A stretch of DNA of 64,000 nt from Thermococcus sp. CX2 (GCF_012027555.1 NZ_SNUQ01000003.1:124001-188000), one strand, 5' to 3'. Positions 54,817 to 63,650 are shown, numbered from the stretch's first letter. Made by a program: numbers and translations. The notes: generated from the sequence alone by a model not told the origin.

Positions 54817-55857
54817 TCAGATGACTCCAGTGATTTTAGCGGCTTTCTCGGCCGCCTCTCTGGTAAGACCCTCTTTTCCGAGTATCGTGTAGCGCTCGGG
54901 CCTTATGGTGTGTGCAATCGTGAGCGCCTCGATGATATACTCGGGGTCGATTCCCAACTCGTATGCGTTAGTTGGCGCCCCCACCTTCTTTAAGGTTTCC
55001 CTAATTGTCTCCCACTTGAGGCCGTGGAGGTAGGCCATTATTATCGTCCCGACGCCACACTGCTCGCCGTGGAGTGCTGGTTTAGGTGCTATCATGTCGA
55101 GCGCGTGGCTGAATAGGTGCTCGGCACCACTCGCTGGCCTTGAGGAGCCCGCTATGCTCATCGCAACGCCGCTTGAGATTAGCCCCTTTATGACCTTCCT
55201 CACGCTCTCCTCGTTGCCGAGCCTTATTATGTCGGCGTTTTTTATCACCATCTTGGCGCTCATCAAAGAGAGAGACGCCGCATACTCGCTGTAGTATTCC
55301 CCCCTGAGCCTGTGGGCCAGCTGCCAGTCCTTCACTGCGGTCAGGTTAGAGATTATGTCGCCAACCCCCGCGGCCAGGTAGCGGTAGGGGGCCGTTTTGA
55401 TGACCTTCACGTCCGCTATGACCGCTACGGGCGGAACGGCCTTGATGGACGTCTTTGTCTCTAGGTCCTTTATTGATGCGTTCGCGCTCGCTATTCCGTC
55501 GTGGGAAGCGGTGGTCGGAAAGCTGATAAAGGGAATCCCAGCCTTGAAGGAGGCGAGCTTGGCGACGTCGATTATGCTTCCGCCGCCAACGGCTATGAGC
55601 CAGTCAATACCCTCATCCCTTATTCTATCCAGCGTCCTCTTGACTTCCTCCATGCTGGCCTCTTTCACCGTGAGCGCACACACCTCGAACTCTCCACGGA
55701 GGTTCTTCTCTACGTCCTTCCCCGCTATTTCCCTCGTCTTGGACCCATAAAGAACAAGGACTCTCCGCCCCAATTTGAGCCTTCTCGCGACGTTAACAAC
55801 TTCTCCCTTGAGGTTCTCGCCCAGCAATACTTCCCTCGGCAGCTGCATCAGGTGCAT
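54817..55857 (-). CDS. egsA: sn-Glycerol-1-phosphate dehydrogenase
   Basis: It reduces dihydroxyacetone phosphate to sn-glycerol-1-phosphate, setting the archaeal lipid stereochemistry. The 346-residue protein has the dinucleotide site WLIAVGGGSIIDVAKLAS, FISFPTTASHDGIAS, the metal-binding region RPASGAEHLFSHALDM and LHGEQCGVG with its His ligands. ATG 55857 follows GGTGATGAGG. Its product is used by GGGPS (40574-41335). Confidence 0.95.
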   Translation of the reverse strand: MHLMQLPREVLLGENLKGEVVNVARRLKLGRRVLVLYGSKTREIAGKDVEKNLRGEFEVCALTVKEASMEEVKRTLDRIRDEGIDWLIAVGGGSIIDVAKLASFKAGIPFISFPTTASHDGIASANASIKDLETKTSIKAVPPVAVIADVKVIKTAPYRYLAAGVGDIISNLTAVKDWQLAHRLRGEYYSEYAASLSLMSAKMVIKNADIIRLGNEESVRKVIKGLISSGVAMSIAGSSRPASGAEHLFSHALDMIAPKPALHGEQCGVGTIIMAYLHGLKWETIRETLKKVGAPTNAYELGIDPEYIIEALTIAHTIRPERYTILGKEGLTREAAEKAAKITGVI

Positions 55858-55929
55858 CCTCATCACCGTCCGTAGAAATTATGTGGGAAAAGCTTTAAGG
55901 CTATCGGAACAACCGTCTATGGTGGTCAA

Positions 55930-56742
55930 ATGGGTCTCTGGGAGTTCTTTTACAGGTACTTCATCGAACCCATCGTGAACAACGAGGGCTACAACGTAGT
56001 GAACACGCTCACCTACGCGGTAATCCTTGGTATAGGTGTGGTGGTCGTGTACAGGGCACTGAAGAGAGCTGGAATCAGTACCGACAGGCAGTTCTTCAAG
56101 GCGCTCCTTCCGTATATAGCACTTGGCGCGTTGATGAGGGCCATGACCGACGCGACCATCTATCCGAGAACTTATCTAACGGTAACTCCCGGCATCTATT
56201 TCGTGGTTACCGCCTTCACGTCGCTCGCCCTCTACGTGAGCCACAGGCATTGCAGGGGGTGTGACTGGCAGAGGGCTTTCTTCGGGTTCGGGATGGTGCT
56301 GCTGCTCTTCAACGTCTTCGTGCTTGGGATAAGCTACTCCAAAGTTTCTTTCAACTGGGAGGTTCTGAAGTACTTCATCCCTGCCCTGGTAGTGGCCGAG
56401 ACTTCCATCTGGCTGCTCACGAAGAAGGTCAAGATTATAGCGGATAACAGCTGGCTTTTCTACGCCCACTTCTACGACGCGACAACGACCTTCGTCGGCG
56501 TTGACTTCATGGGTTACTGGGAGCAGCATGTCCTGCCCCGCTTCCTCATCGAGCATACTGGAACGGCGGCCACGATGTACCTCCTCAAGTTCGTCATGCT
56601 CCTGCTCGTCGTTTACCTAATTGACTACGTAGTTGAGAACGAGGATGAGCGGGACATGGGAGAGTTCGTGAAGCTTGTGATATTCCTCCTCGGGTTTGCT
56701 CCCGGAACGAGGAACCTGTTGAGAATGCTTATGGGGGTTTGA
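55930..56742 (+). CDS. DUF63-family membrane protein
   Basis: A 270-residue integral membrane protein with about seven to eight hydrophobic segments and charged loops. Typical pieces are GYNVVNTLTYAVILGIGVVV, ALLPYIALGALMRAMTDAT, HFYDATTTFVGVDFMGYWE and EHTGTAATMYLLKF. I associate this pattern with DUF63, archaeal, of unknown function. The conserved Asp/His/Glu within membrane loops hints at an enzyme. It is 2 bp before the phosphatase gene and probably in one operon through rhomboid. Confidence 0.82.
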   Translation: MGLWEFFYRYFIEPIVNNEGYNVVNTLTYAVILGIGVVVVYRALKRAGISTDRQFFKALLPYIALGALMRAMTDATIYPRTYLTVTPGIYFVVTAFTSLALYVSHRHCRGCDWQRAFFGFGMVLLLFNVFVLGISYSKVSFNWEVLKYFIPALVVAETSIWLLTKKVKIIADNSWLFYAHFYDATTTFVGVDFMGYWEQHVLPRFLIEHTGTAATMYLLKFVMLLLVVYLIDYVVENEDERDMGEFVKLVIFLLGFAPGTRNLLRMLMGV

Positions 56743-56744
56743 CT

Positions 56745-57509
56745 ATGGAATGGAACGAAGTGGCCATAGAGATGGCCAAGGAAGTTGAGAAGGTTGTGAT
56801 GCCCCTCTTCGGGACCCCGAAGGCTGGAGAAACGGTTGGAACCAACGTGAGCGGCGACGTCACGAAATACGTCGATAAGGTGGCTGAGGAGATAGTGCTG
56901 AGCAGGCTCCAGCCGCTTGGCGTTAATATCGTCAGCGAGGAGATAGGCGTCATCGACAACGGGAGCGACTATACGGTGGTCATTGACCCGATAGACGGTT
57001 CCTACAACTTTGCCGCTGGAATACCCATCTTCGCCTTCAGCTTCGCTGTTTTCGAGGGTAAAAAGCCCCTCTACGGCGCAATATATGAGTTCGTCACGGG
57101 ACACTTCTACGAGGGAATTCCAGGTACTGGAGCGTTCATGAACGGGAGGCAAATCCACGTCAGGAAGCCCGAGCGCGGGAAAGAAGCGCTGAGCTTCTAC
57201 ACGAGGGGAGAATATTCGGGGCTGATCAAAAAGGTAAAGCGTGTCCGCGTCCTCGGGGCTATAGCAGTTGAGCTCACCTATCTTGCCAAGGGCGCCCTTG
57301 ATGGAGTGCTTGACATCAGGAACTACGTCCGCCCCACGGACATAGCGGCTGGGGTTATAATAGCGAGGGAAGCTGGGGCAATAGTCACGGACGAGAGGGG
57401 GAAGGAGCTCAAGCTTGACTTGAGTGCGACCAAAAAGACCAACATCATAGCCGTGAATGAACGCTACCTGCTCGAGTTAATCTTGGAGGAGCTGGCCAAT
57501 GAGCCTTAA
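56745..57509 (+). CDS. Inositol monophosphatase / fructose-1,6-bisphosphatase
   Basis: A 254-residue magnesium-dependent phosphatase of the IMPase superfamily. Metal motifs are IVSEEIGVID (E..), VIDPIDGSYNF (DPxDG) and late TDIAAGVIIAREAG, with KYVDKVAEEIVL early. Archaeal members hydrolyse both inositol phosphate and fructose-1,6-bisphosphate; Thermococcales also have a type V FBPase, so this one may favour inositol phosphates (di-myo-inositol phosphate, inference). ATG 56745 follows the DUF63 stop by 2 bp. Confidence 0.92.
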   Translation: MEWNEVAIEMAKEVEKVVMPLFGTPKAGETVGTNVSGDVTKYVDKVAEEIVLSRLQPLGVNIVSEEIGVIDNGSDYTVVIDPIDGSYNFAAGIPIFAFSFAVFEGKKPLYGAIYEFVTGHFYEGIPGTGAFMNGRQIHVRKPERGKEALSFYTRGEYSGLIKKVKRVRVLGAIAVELTYLAKGALDGVLDIRNYVRPTDIAAGVIIAREAGAIVTDERGKELKLDLSATKKTNIIAVNERYLLELILEELANEP

Positions 57510-58110
57510 AGGCTTCACGATGAAATACGGCAGGGTAACGACTCTGCTCTTTGGCATCAACGTGCTCGTTTACATCTTCGAGGCCGTACTGAGCGGTAAC
57601 CCGATAGACATAAGCATCGAGGTTCTTGCAAGGCTCGGCCAGTGGAACTACGCGGTCATAAACGGCGCCTGGTGGCAGCTCCTCACTGCCATGTTCGTTC
57701 ACGTGGGAATACTCCACATAGCCTTCAACATGTACTTCCTCCTTATGCTCGGCAGTCAGCTCGAACGCCTCTTCGGTGGCAGGGTTCTCGTCTTTACTTA
57801 CCTGGTCGCTGGTCTCGTCGGCAACCTGGTCACGCTCTTCCTCCTCCCGCCTAACTCCGTGAGCGCTGGGGCAAGTGGTGCCCTCTTTGGGATAGTGGGC
57901 CTTTTGATAATGACCTCTGGAATAATCGGGGGTAATATTGGAAGGGCCCTCACAAACGCTTTCGTCCTCTTCCTCATAAACAGCCTGTTCCCTGGTGTGA
58001 ACGCCTTCGCCCACCTCGGCGGGCTTATAACAGGCATCCTGCTCGGTCTCTACTATGGCAAGAAGCTCAGAAGAAAGCTCATGGCAATGACCTATGGCTA
58101 TGCCTGGTGA
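57499..58110 (+). CDS. Rhomboid intramembrane serine protease
   Basis: A 203-residue six-helix protease. The catalytic serine is in SAGASGALFGIVG, the histidine in NAFAHLGGLITG and the oxyanion His/Asn region in HVGILHIAFNMYFL. The L1 Trp-Arg-type loop is ITINGAWWQLLTAMF-like (AWWQLLTAMF). It overlaps the phosphatase end by 11 bp, completing a DUF63-phosphatase-rhomboid operon. Substrates unknown. Confidence 0.95.
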   Translation: MSLKGFTMKYGRVTTLLFGINVLVYIFEAVLSGNPIDISIEVLARLGQWNYAVINGAWWQLLTAMFVHVGILHIAFNMYFLLMLGSQLERLFGGRVLVFTYLVAGLVGNLVTLFLLPPNSVSAGASGALFGIVGLLIMTSGIIGGNIGRALTNAFVLFLINSLFPGVNAFAHLGGLITGILLGLYYGKKLRRKLMAMTYGYAW

Positions 58111-58116
58111 ACGAAA

Positions 58117-58127
58117 GATTTAAAAAT
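58117..58127 (+). promoter_or_regulatory. TATA box for tRNA-Met
   Basis: GATTTAAAAAT at 58117-58127 lies 32-42 bp before the mature tRNA-Met 5' end. Confidence 0.6.
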
Positions 58128-58158
58128 GGACTTTGGGAGGTATAACGCGGGCGCTTGT

Positions 58159-58266
58159 GCCGGGGTAGCTTAGCCTGGTCAGAGCGCTCGGCTCATAGGG
58201 CTGCTCCCCTTCGGGGGAGCCTGAGAAACCGAGAGGTCCGGGGTTCAAAGCCCCGCCCCGGCACCA
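58159..58266 (+). tRNA. Elongator tRNA-Met (CAU), with intron, CCA encoded
   Basis: Acceptor GCCGGGG (58159-58165) pairs with CCCCGGC (58256-58262), followed by A-CCA. The D arm is GCTTAGCCTGGTCAGAGC. The anticodon stem is CTCGG/CCGAG with anticodon CAT at 58194-58196, and the T arm is CGGGGTTCAAAGCCCCG. The anticodon loop is split after base 37 by a 30-nt intron. The cloverleaf, with a G1-C72 pair, fits elongator tRNA-Met. The CCA end is in the DNA. Confidence 0.96.
58198..58227 (+). other. tRNA-Met intron with bulge-helix-bulge splice sites
   Basis: The pre-tRNA can form the canonical archaeal bulge-helix-bulge: central helix CTCA/TGAG, 3-nt bulge TAG on the 5' side and AAA on the 3' side, flanked by the anticodon stem and by GGCT/AGCC. 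Cuts after the second base of each bulge release 58198-58227 and restore the loop CTCATAA. The intron hairpin has a GCTCCCC-TTCG-GGGGAGC core. Confidence 0.93.
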
Positions 58267-58392
58267 CATTCTAACAAACTTCGCCTTCTTGCAGTTGGAA
58301 AGCTTTGGTCAAACTTTGCCCTGCAAAATTTACTGGCGCAAAGGTTGCTCCATGGAGGTTTCCTTTATAACTCCCACTGACGATTTAATGTC

Positions 58393-59574
58393 ATGATGAG
58401 AAGGGCAGTCTTCGCGCTGGTAATCGCACTCATGATGTTCGTCTCAGGATGTATCACTGTAGTTCAGCAAACTGAAACTTCATCCACTACTTCCCACTCA
58501 ACGTACCCTTCAACGTCCCCAACACCACAGACTACAACTACCACAACAACCACAACCCCGCCCGCAACTTGGACAAACCCGGAGGTTCAGTGGAACAACT
58601 TGACGGTTTTCCTGCCCAGCCAGGATGCCCAGTTGAACTGCAGCGGCGTTCTATGGCGCTACATACTCAAGGACGCCCTTCCTTGCATGCTGAGCGGGCC
58701 GGAGCTTGAGGTCATCTCGCCCCTCGCCGCTGAGCTGAAGGGCGCGACTCTCGAAGAGAGCGCCTGGAACGTTCTTGACTGGGAAGGGCAGTGGGTAACA
58801 TACGACCGGGAGAAGGCGAAAGAGCCTTTTGCCAAGATTATCATTTACCCCGACGGAAGACAGGAAGTAGTTGAGGGGCAGAACAACACGATACAGACGC
58901 CCTACGAGACTATTATGCGAGGAAAGGGCATATGCACCGACTACACGGTTCTCACCGACGCCCTGCTCTTGGCCATGAACTACTCGCCAGTTTACGCGAT
59001 GGGGATAAACCTCACCGACCTTGGCCACGCAGCGGCACTCGTCAGGATAGACGGCTGGTTCTTCGTCCTCGACCAGCGCCTGCCTCCGATGGATCTCGGC
59101 TCCTACTACCGCTACTGGGAGAGGCAGGGGAGTAGGGTCATCAACGCGACTCTCTACGAGATTCGACCGGGCAACGATTTGGCCTCCGTGAAGACCCTCG
59201 GTATTTTAAGGGGAGAGGACTTCCTCAAGCAAGACTATAATATGACGGAGAACGACGCAACAGCGCTCGCCTACAGAATGGTTGGGCTGCTTTCCAAGGA
59301 GTTCAACCTGGCGGTTGACAATTCCCTCTCGCTGCTCTCCGACGGAAAGCTTCCCGAGGGCTACAAATCGGGCAAAGCCTGGGTCATAACCTACCAGAAT
59401 CTTGCGGATTACTACCACCCAATATTCCACGAACAGTATGCAGAATGGCTTGTTGGGCGGATAACTTCCGACGAGGAACTCCTCGGCGATATTGAGAAGA
59501 GCGACGCAGTATGGATCGAGGTGAAAGCCGAGGGAAACGACCTGGCCGTAACCCTCTACCTCGGAGAACGCTAA
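58393..59574 (+). CDS. Transglutaminase-like lipoprotein
   Basis: A 393-residue extracytoplasmic protein anchored by a lipobox (FALVIALMMFVSGC, Cys20). A Ser/Thr-rich tether (about 28-60) follows, typical of archaeal surface proteins. The domain at about 110-260 has the Cys-His-Asp triad of transglutaminase/papain-like proteins: Cys in GKGICTDYTVL, His in LGHAAALVRIDGW, Asp in FVLDQRLP. It is probably a peptidase or peptide-crosslinking enzyme on the cell surface. ATG 58393. Confidence 0.85.
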   Translation: MMRRAVFALVIALMMFVSGCITVVQQTETSSTTSHSTYPSTSPTPQTTTTTTTTTPPATWTNPEVQWNNLTVFLPSQDAQLNCSGVLWRYILKDALPCMLSGPELEVISPLAAELKGATLEESAWNVLDWEGQWVTYDREKAKEPFAKIIIYPDGRQEVVEGQNNTIQTPYETIMRGKGICTDYTVLTDALLLAMNYSPVYAMGINLTDLGHAAALVRIDGWFFVLDQRLPPMDLGSYYRYWERQGSRVINATLYEIRPGNDLASVKTLGILRGEDFLKQDYNMTENDATALAYRMVGLLSKEFNLAVDNSLSLLSDGKLPEGYKSGKAWVITYQNLADYYHPIFHEQYAEWLVGRITSDEELLGDIEKSDAVWIEVKAEGNDLAVTLYLGER

Positions 59575-60788
59575 TAGCGCCTCGAATAGCCGCGGTGATA
59601 CCTGCCGTTCCTTCTCCCGTTTTTCCTGTACTCCCTTTGCTTCTCCTCGCGTTCGTACCTTTCACGGTATTCCCTTGGTATCTCCTCGCTCAGCTCGGAC
59701 TTCTTGATTTCGACACCTGCGACGCTTGCTATGTAGCGGAGCCTCCTGTACTCCCCAGGCATTATGAAGGTGACGGCCTTTCCTCGCTTACCCATCCTTC
59801 CGGTTCTGCCTATCCTGTGGACGTAGTCTTCGGCCGTCATGGGCAGGGAGTAGTTTACGATGTGGCTTATGTCCTGAACGTCCAGCCCCCTAGCGGCGAC
59901 GTCCGTCGCCACTAAAATTCTTGTCCTCTTGGTCTTGAAGCGCCAGAAGGTTCTCTCCCTTGCGCTCTGGCTCATGTCCCCGTTGAGGGCTTCGGCGCTG
60001 TAGCCCTGCCTTCTGAGCTTCTCGCTCAGTTCCCTCGTTTCCCTCTTCGTCGCGCAGAAGACTATGCCGTAGAAGTCGTCGCTCAGGATTTTCTTCAGCA
60101 TCGTGAACTTCCTCGCCGGAACGACCTCAACATATTCCTGCTCGACCATTTCAGGAACGAGCTCGTCGCTGCTTACCTTCACGACTTCATAGTTCCCCAT
60201 GTAGCGCTGGGCAAGTCTGAGGATTTCACGCGGCATCGTTGCTGAGAACATCAGCACTCGCTTGTTCCTCGGCGTCTGCCTGAAAATGGCCTCTATGTCG
60301 TCTATGAAGCCCATGTCGAGCATTCTATCGGCCTCGTCGAGAATGAAGAACTTCACCCCGCTTAAATCGAGGGTCCCGCGCCTTATGTGGTCGAGCACCC
60401 TTCCCGGGGTTCCAACGACGACGTGAGTACCTCTCTCAAGGGCCCTTATCTGGGGCCCTATCGGCTGGCCACCGTAAACGGCATAGATATAGACCCTCTT
60501 CCTCCCTCTGAGGCTCTTCATCTCGTCCGCCACCTGAAGGGCGAGCTCCCTCGTGGGCGTCAGGACGATTGCTTGAACGCTCTTTTCCTTCTCATCAATT
60601 GCCTCGATTATGGGTAAGGCAAAAGCGGCCGTCTTTCCGGTTCCGGTCTGGGACTGCCCAATTATATCTGCATCGCCAGATAAAAGACGTGGAATGACCT
60701 CCCTCTGGATGTCAGTGGGCTGTGAGAAGCCCTTCCTTCTAACGGCAACTAACGTCGCCTCAGATAAGCCTAAGCTTTCAAAACTCAT
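59571..60788 (-). CDS. DEAD-box RNA helicase
   Basis: A 405-residue ATP-dependent RNA helicase. The Q motif lies in GFSQPTDIQREVIP, motif I is QTGTGKTAAFALP, Ia TPTRELALQ, II DEAD (LDEADRMLD), III SAT, IV-VI include TDVAARGLD and HRIGRTGRMG. An Arg/Gly/Tyr-rich tail (RKNGRRNGRYHRGYSRRY) probably binds RNA. ATG 60788 begins with the Q-motif Phe region (MSFESLGLSEATL). Convergent with the lipoprotein gene, overlapping by 4 bp. Confidence 0.96.
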   Translation of the reverse strand: MSFESLGLSEATLVAVRRKGFSQPTDIQREVIPRLLSGDADIIGQSQTGTGKTAAFALPIIEAIDEKEKSVQAIVLTPTRELALQVADEMKSLRGRKRVYIYAVYGGQPIGPQIRALERGTHVVVGTPGRVLDHIRRGTLDLSGVKFFILDEADRMLDMGFIDDIEAIFRQTPRNKRVLMFSATMPREILRLAQRYMGNYEVVKVSSDELVPEMVEQEYVEVVPARKFTMLKKILSDDFYGIVFCATKRETRELSEKLRRQGYSAEALNGDMSQSARERTFWRFKTKRTRILVATDVAARGLDVQDISHIVNYSLPMTAEDYVHRIGRTGRMGKRGKAVTFIMPGEYRRLRYIASVAGVEIKKSELSEEIPREYRERYEREEKQREYRKNGRRNGRYHRGYSRRY

Positions 60789-60860
60789 TTTTCTTGACTC
60801 CTTTTCAACGATTAACACGCGCTCCTTCAAGACTCGAACGCGTCGAGAAGAACCGCGATT

Positions 60861-60938
60861 TGGCGGGCCGGGGGGGATTCGAACCCCCGACCACGGGATT
60901 AAGAGTCCCGCGCTCTAACCATGCTGAGCTACCGGCCC
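60861..60938 (-). tRNA. tRNA-Lys (CUU), CCA encoded
   Basis: On the minus strand the acceptor GGGCCGG (60938-60932) pairs with CCGGCCC, then G-CCA to 60861. The D arm is GCTCAGCATGGTTAGAGC, the anticodon stem-loop CGGGACTCTTAATCCCG with anticodon CTT, and the T arm CGGGGGTTCGAATCCCCC. No intron. Confidence 0.97.
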
Positions 60939-60966
60939 TCAACCCGAAGACATAGACGGGAGGTGG

Positions 60967-60977
60967 CTTTATAAATT
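60967..60977 (-). promoter_or_regulatory. TATA box for tRNA-Lys
   Basis: CTTTATAAATT on the plus strand reads as AATTTATAAAG on the minus, 29-39 bp before the tRNA-Lys 5' end. Confidence 0.65.
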
Positions 60978-61010
60978 TTTTGGTCAGGGTCGGGAAGGGC
61001 TCCACAGAAA

Positions 61011-61020
61011 ACTTTATAAA
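61011..61020 (+). promoter_or_regulatory. TATA box for tRNA-Leu
   Basis: ACTTTATAAA lies 30-39 bp before the tRNA-Leu 5' end, mirroring the tRNA-Lys box in the shared divergent region. Confidence 0.7.
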
Positions 61021-61049
61021 GTCCCCCTGAGCGTTATAGTTTGGCTTGC

Positions 61050-61137
61050 GCGGGGGTTGCCGAGCCTGGTCAAAGGCGCGGGATTGAGGGTCCCGTCCCG
61101 TAGGGGTTCCGGGGTTCAAATCCCCGCCCCCGCACCA
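61050..61137 (+). tRNA. tRNA-Leu (GAG), CCA encoded
   Basis: A class II tRNA with long variable arm. Acceptor GCGGGGG (61050-61056) pairs with CCCCCGC (61127-61133), then A-CCA. The anticodon stem CGGGA/TCCCG holds loop TTGAGGG, giving anticodon GAG for CUC/CUU Leu codons. The variable arm is CCCGTAGGGG-like. T arm CGGGGTTCAAATCCCCG. No intron. Confidence 0.96.
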
Positions 61138-61140
61138 TAA

Positions 61141-61164
61141 GAAACTTTTCTGAGGAGAAGTTTC
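61141..61164 (+). terminator. Hairpin after tRNA-Leu
   Basis: GAAACTTTTCTGAGG and the following AGAAGTTTC form an imperfect hairpin (GAAAC/GTTTC and TTCT/AGAA around GAGG) starting just 3 bp after the tRNA CCA end. It may help 3' end formation. Confidence 0.35.
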
Positions 61165-61265
61165 ATCAAAAGTTTCTGACTGTTCTAACAGGCTGTTTTG
61201 AAGTTGCATTCGACACAATAATAGCTCTATTTTGCGGTGAATTCCTTTTAATCGGCCCTTTAAAC

Positions 61266-61608
61266 AGTGAGTTCACCCAAAACTGATGTCCTTAGGGCGT
61301 CTAAAGGAAAAGGACTCGGACTGAGATTGCTTTTCTCATTAGTGAATTCCCTGCTAAATACTCAGGATAGCTAGGAATGCACTCTAAACTCGCCACTTCT
61401 GCAGTGTCTAACTTTTCGCCCGCCTTTCATAAAGGCTGTTTGCCGAGCAAAGGTTTGATCGGAGCTCGTCCATCTTCTTGAAGTGCCTCCTTTGAGAGTG
61501 AGCTCACCTTCAGTGGGCAGTTTTAGAGTGTTCAACTCCAAGTGAGCGCCCGAAGGACGTCAAAAAGAAAGGGAATCCACATTAAGCGCTTCTTCATTTA
61601 AGAAATCC
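61266..61608. repeat. Diverged imperfect repeat in the 510-bp gap before the XPD-like helicase
   Basis: Two copies, about 61266-61350 and 61527-61608, align with gaps. Both open AGTG..TTCA, share GGGCGTCTAAAGGAAAAGG against GGACGTCAAAAAGAAAGGG and end in CTTTTCTCATTAGTGAATTCC against GCTTCTTCATTTAAGAAATCC (cut to size). A partial third unit (GTGAGCTCACC) lies at about 61498-61508. No coding frame, TATA-flanked gene or IS ends are seen in 61165-61650. It may be a remnant of a dispersed intergenic element. Confidence 0.45.
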
Positions 61609-61650
61609 TCTCTAGAAAGACCCCAGAGAGTCGCACACTGATAAAAGGGA

Positions 61651-63600
61651 TCATCTAAAAGCAGTCCCTTCTTTGGTCGCTTTGCCTTGCAAAGGTTGCT
61701 GCCAGAACCGCCTCAGATACAGTCTCATTCTTCCCAGGTCAACGGGCCTCATCGTCTCCCGCATCCAGTCCGGCAGGTCCTTCTTTATGCTGTTCCACAG
61801 CAGGCGGTAGTCAAGGACTATTATCGACCCTTTCTCCTCGGTCGAGCGGTGCACCCTCCCCGCGGCCTGGACGAGCTTCCTGTGGGCGGGCAAATAATAA
61901 CCGTAGTATCTGCCTTTGCCAGGGAACTTCCTCTCGAAATACCTTATCTGTGCCTGAACCCTTGGCGTGGGCCTCGCGTAGGGGATGCCAACTAAAACGA
62001 CTCCGTTCATCTCGTCACCGCTGTAGTCCTGCCCCTCGCTGTTCCTACCTCCCATCACTCCAAGGAGAACCGCCCCCCTATCTCTCGCGTGGGCCTTGAA
62101 CTTGGCAACGAGGAGGTCGTTCTCCTTCGAGCTTGCGCCCTGCTTCTCGATGAAGATGGCCTTTCCGGTCTCCTCCAAGCGAACTTCAAGGTTGGCCGAG
62201 AGCAGGCCCTGCAGAACCTCGTAGGAAGCTGCAAAAACTCCGACGTTTTTCGGTATGAGCTTGACGGCCTCGACTATGTAGTCCACCATCTTCCTGTAGG
62301 ACTCCATCGAGCGCTCGTCTCCGCGCGTCGAGACGTCCCTTGCAACTAAAACCTGCGCGTTTTCCCTCTTGACCATGCGCGGGAACTTCTTCAGCCTGGC
62401 GTTCTCGATTCCCATGACGTCGTGGAAGGCTTCGAGAGGCGTTAATGTTCCAGACATGAATATCGCCGACTGCACATTCTTGATGAAGCTCAATGCCTTG
62501 GCCGGATCGAGGGCGACCAGCTCAAGGCTGAGGCCCTTCTCCCTGCTCATGAGGAAGAGATAGTCTTCCCGCCCGATGAGCGAGAGCCAGAAGAGGAGGA
62601 ACTCGCCGACCCTTCCGACATAGCTCCTCGGCGGTTTGCCCTTCTCTATTCTGTCTTCCCTTATGGAATCGCCCACCTCGACCATCTCGTTGAGGGTCTT
62701 CACGAGGTAGCGGCCGTCGAGGTTGAGTATATCAACGACGTGGGCAAAGATTAGTTCGGGCTGAATCGGAACCTCCTGGACGTCCCTCTCCCTGAGCTTC
62801 TCCTCGTAGAGAATCTCCAGGCCCCTGGCAAAGATGCTCAGGAAGTTGGCTATCTCGTGCTCCCTGTACTCGTCGGCCTCCTTTATGGCCCTGCTGATGG
62901 TGTGTATACTCAGCCTGTCGCTGAGAGCGCTTATGGCCTGGTCTGGAAGGTTGTGGGCCTCGTCGAAGACCACTATCAAGTCCGAATACTCGATGTCGAG
63001 CGAGCTGAGGAAGTTTTCCCTTATCGTTGGGCTGAGAAGATAGAGGTAGCTCGCGACTATGACGTTAGCTTTCTCCGCTATCCTTCTCGTCATATCGTAA
63101 GGGCAGAGCTCCAGCGTTTGAGCGTAGTCGAGTATCTCCATTGGGTGACTCGGCTCCTGCAGAAAGAACCTCACTACCTCATTGAACTCCTCTCGCTTCT
63201 TCTTTTCGTTCTCGTAATAGGGGCACTTTCCGAGCTTCTTGAGGTTCTTGCAGACTACCATGGCGTTATAGGCGTCAGTGGTGTAGTTCACAAGGTATGT
63301 GTGGAGGCACAGATCCTTTCTGCTCCTCAGCTCGACGCCAGAAACGGGCGTTTTCCTGTTTATGGCCTTCAACTCCTCTATAACGCGGTCCATCTGCTTG
63401 TGAGTTCTGGCTAGGTAAATCACCTTGTAGCCCATTTCTATCGCGTGGGGCAGAATTCCAGCTAAAACGCTTACCGTCTTTCCAAAGCCTGTTGGGGCTT
63501 CAATTATAACGTTTTCACCCTTTCGGACGGCTTCATTAACGAGATTTATGAATTCCTGCTGATGAGGTCTGAGCTTATTGTAGGGGAAGTATTCACTCAT
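61651..63600 (-). CDS. XPD/Rad3-like FeS helicase
   Basis: A 649-residue SF2 5'-3' helicase of the XPD/DinG group. Walker A EAPTGFGKTVSV, DEAH in VFDEAHNLPD, and motif VI region QAAGRVHRSTEEKG are present. Four cysteines, Cys98 (KDLCLH), Cys117 (VVCKNL), Cys126 (GKCPYY) and Cys166 (LELCPYD), match the 4Fe-4S ligands of XPD. An Arch-type helical insert lies about 220-370. It unwinds DNA in repair or transcription. ATG 63600. Length fits archaeal XPD. Confidence 0.95.
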   Translation of the reverse strand: MSEYFPYNKLRPHQQEFINLVNEAVRKGENVIIEAPTGFGKTVSVLAGILPHAIEMGYKVIYLARTHKQMDRVIEELKAINRKTPVSGVELRSRKDLCLHTYLVNYTTDAYNAMVVCKNLKKLGKCPYYENEKKKREEFNEVVRFFLQEPSHPMEILDYAQTLELCPYDMTRRIAEKANVIVASYLYLLSPTIRENFLSSLDIEYSDLIVVFDEAHNLPDQAISALSDRLSIHTISRAIKEADEYREHEIANFLSIFARGLEILYEEKLRERDVQEVPIQPELIFAHVVDILNLDGRYLVKTLNEMVEVGDSIREDRIEKGKPPRSYVGRVGEFLLFWLSLIGREDYLFLMSREKGLSLELVALDPAKALSFIKNVQSAIFMSGTLTPLEAFHDVMGIENARLKKFPRMVKRENAQVLVARDVSTRGDERSMESYRKMVDYIVEAVKLIPKNVGVFAASYEVLQGLLSANLEVRLEETGKAIFIEKQGASSKENDLLVAKFKAHARDRGAVLLGVMGGRNSEGQDYSGDEMNGVVLVGIPYARPTPRVQAQIRYFERKFPGKGRYYGYYLPAHRKLVQAAGRVHRSTEEKGSIIVLDYRLLWNSIKKDLPDWMRETMRPVDLGRMRLYLRRFWQQPLQGKATKEGTAFR

Positions 63601-63650
63601 GGGAAAGAGTTTTAACGGCTCGCTTTTAACCTTTCCCCAGGTGGAAAGGG

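Noticed and set aside
54801-54840. Another possible C/D sRNA (GTGATGA near 54805)
   Set aside because: No CTGA box with suitable spacing follows, and the minus strand lacks box C.
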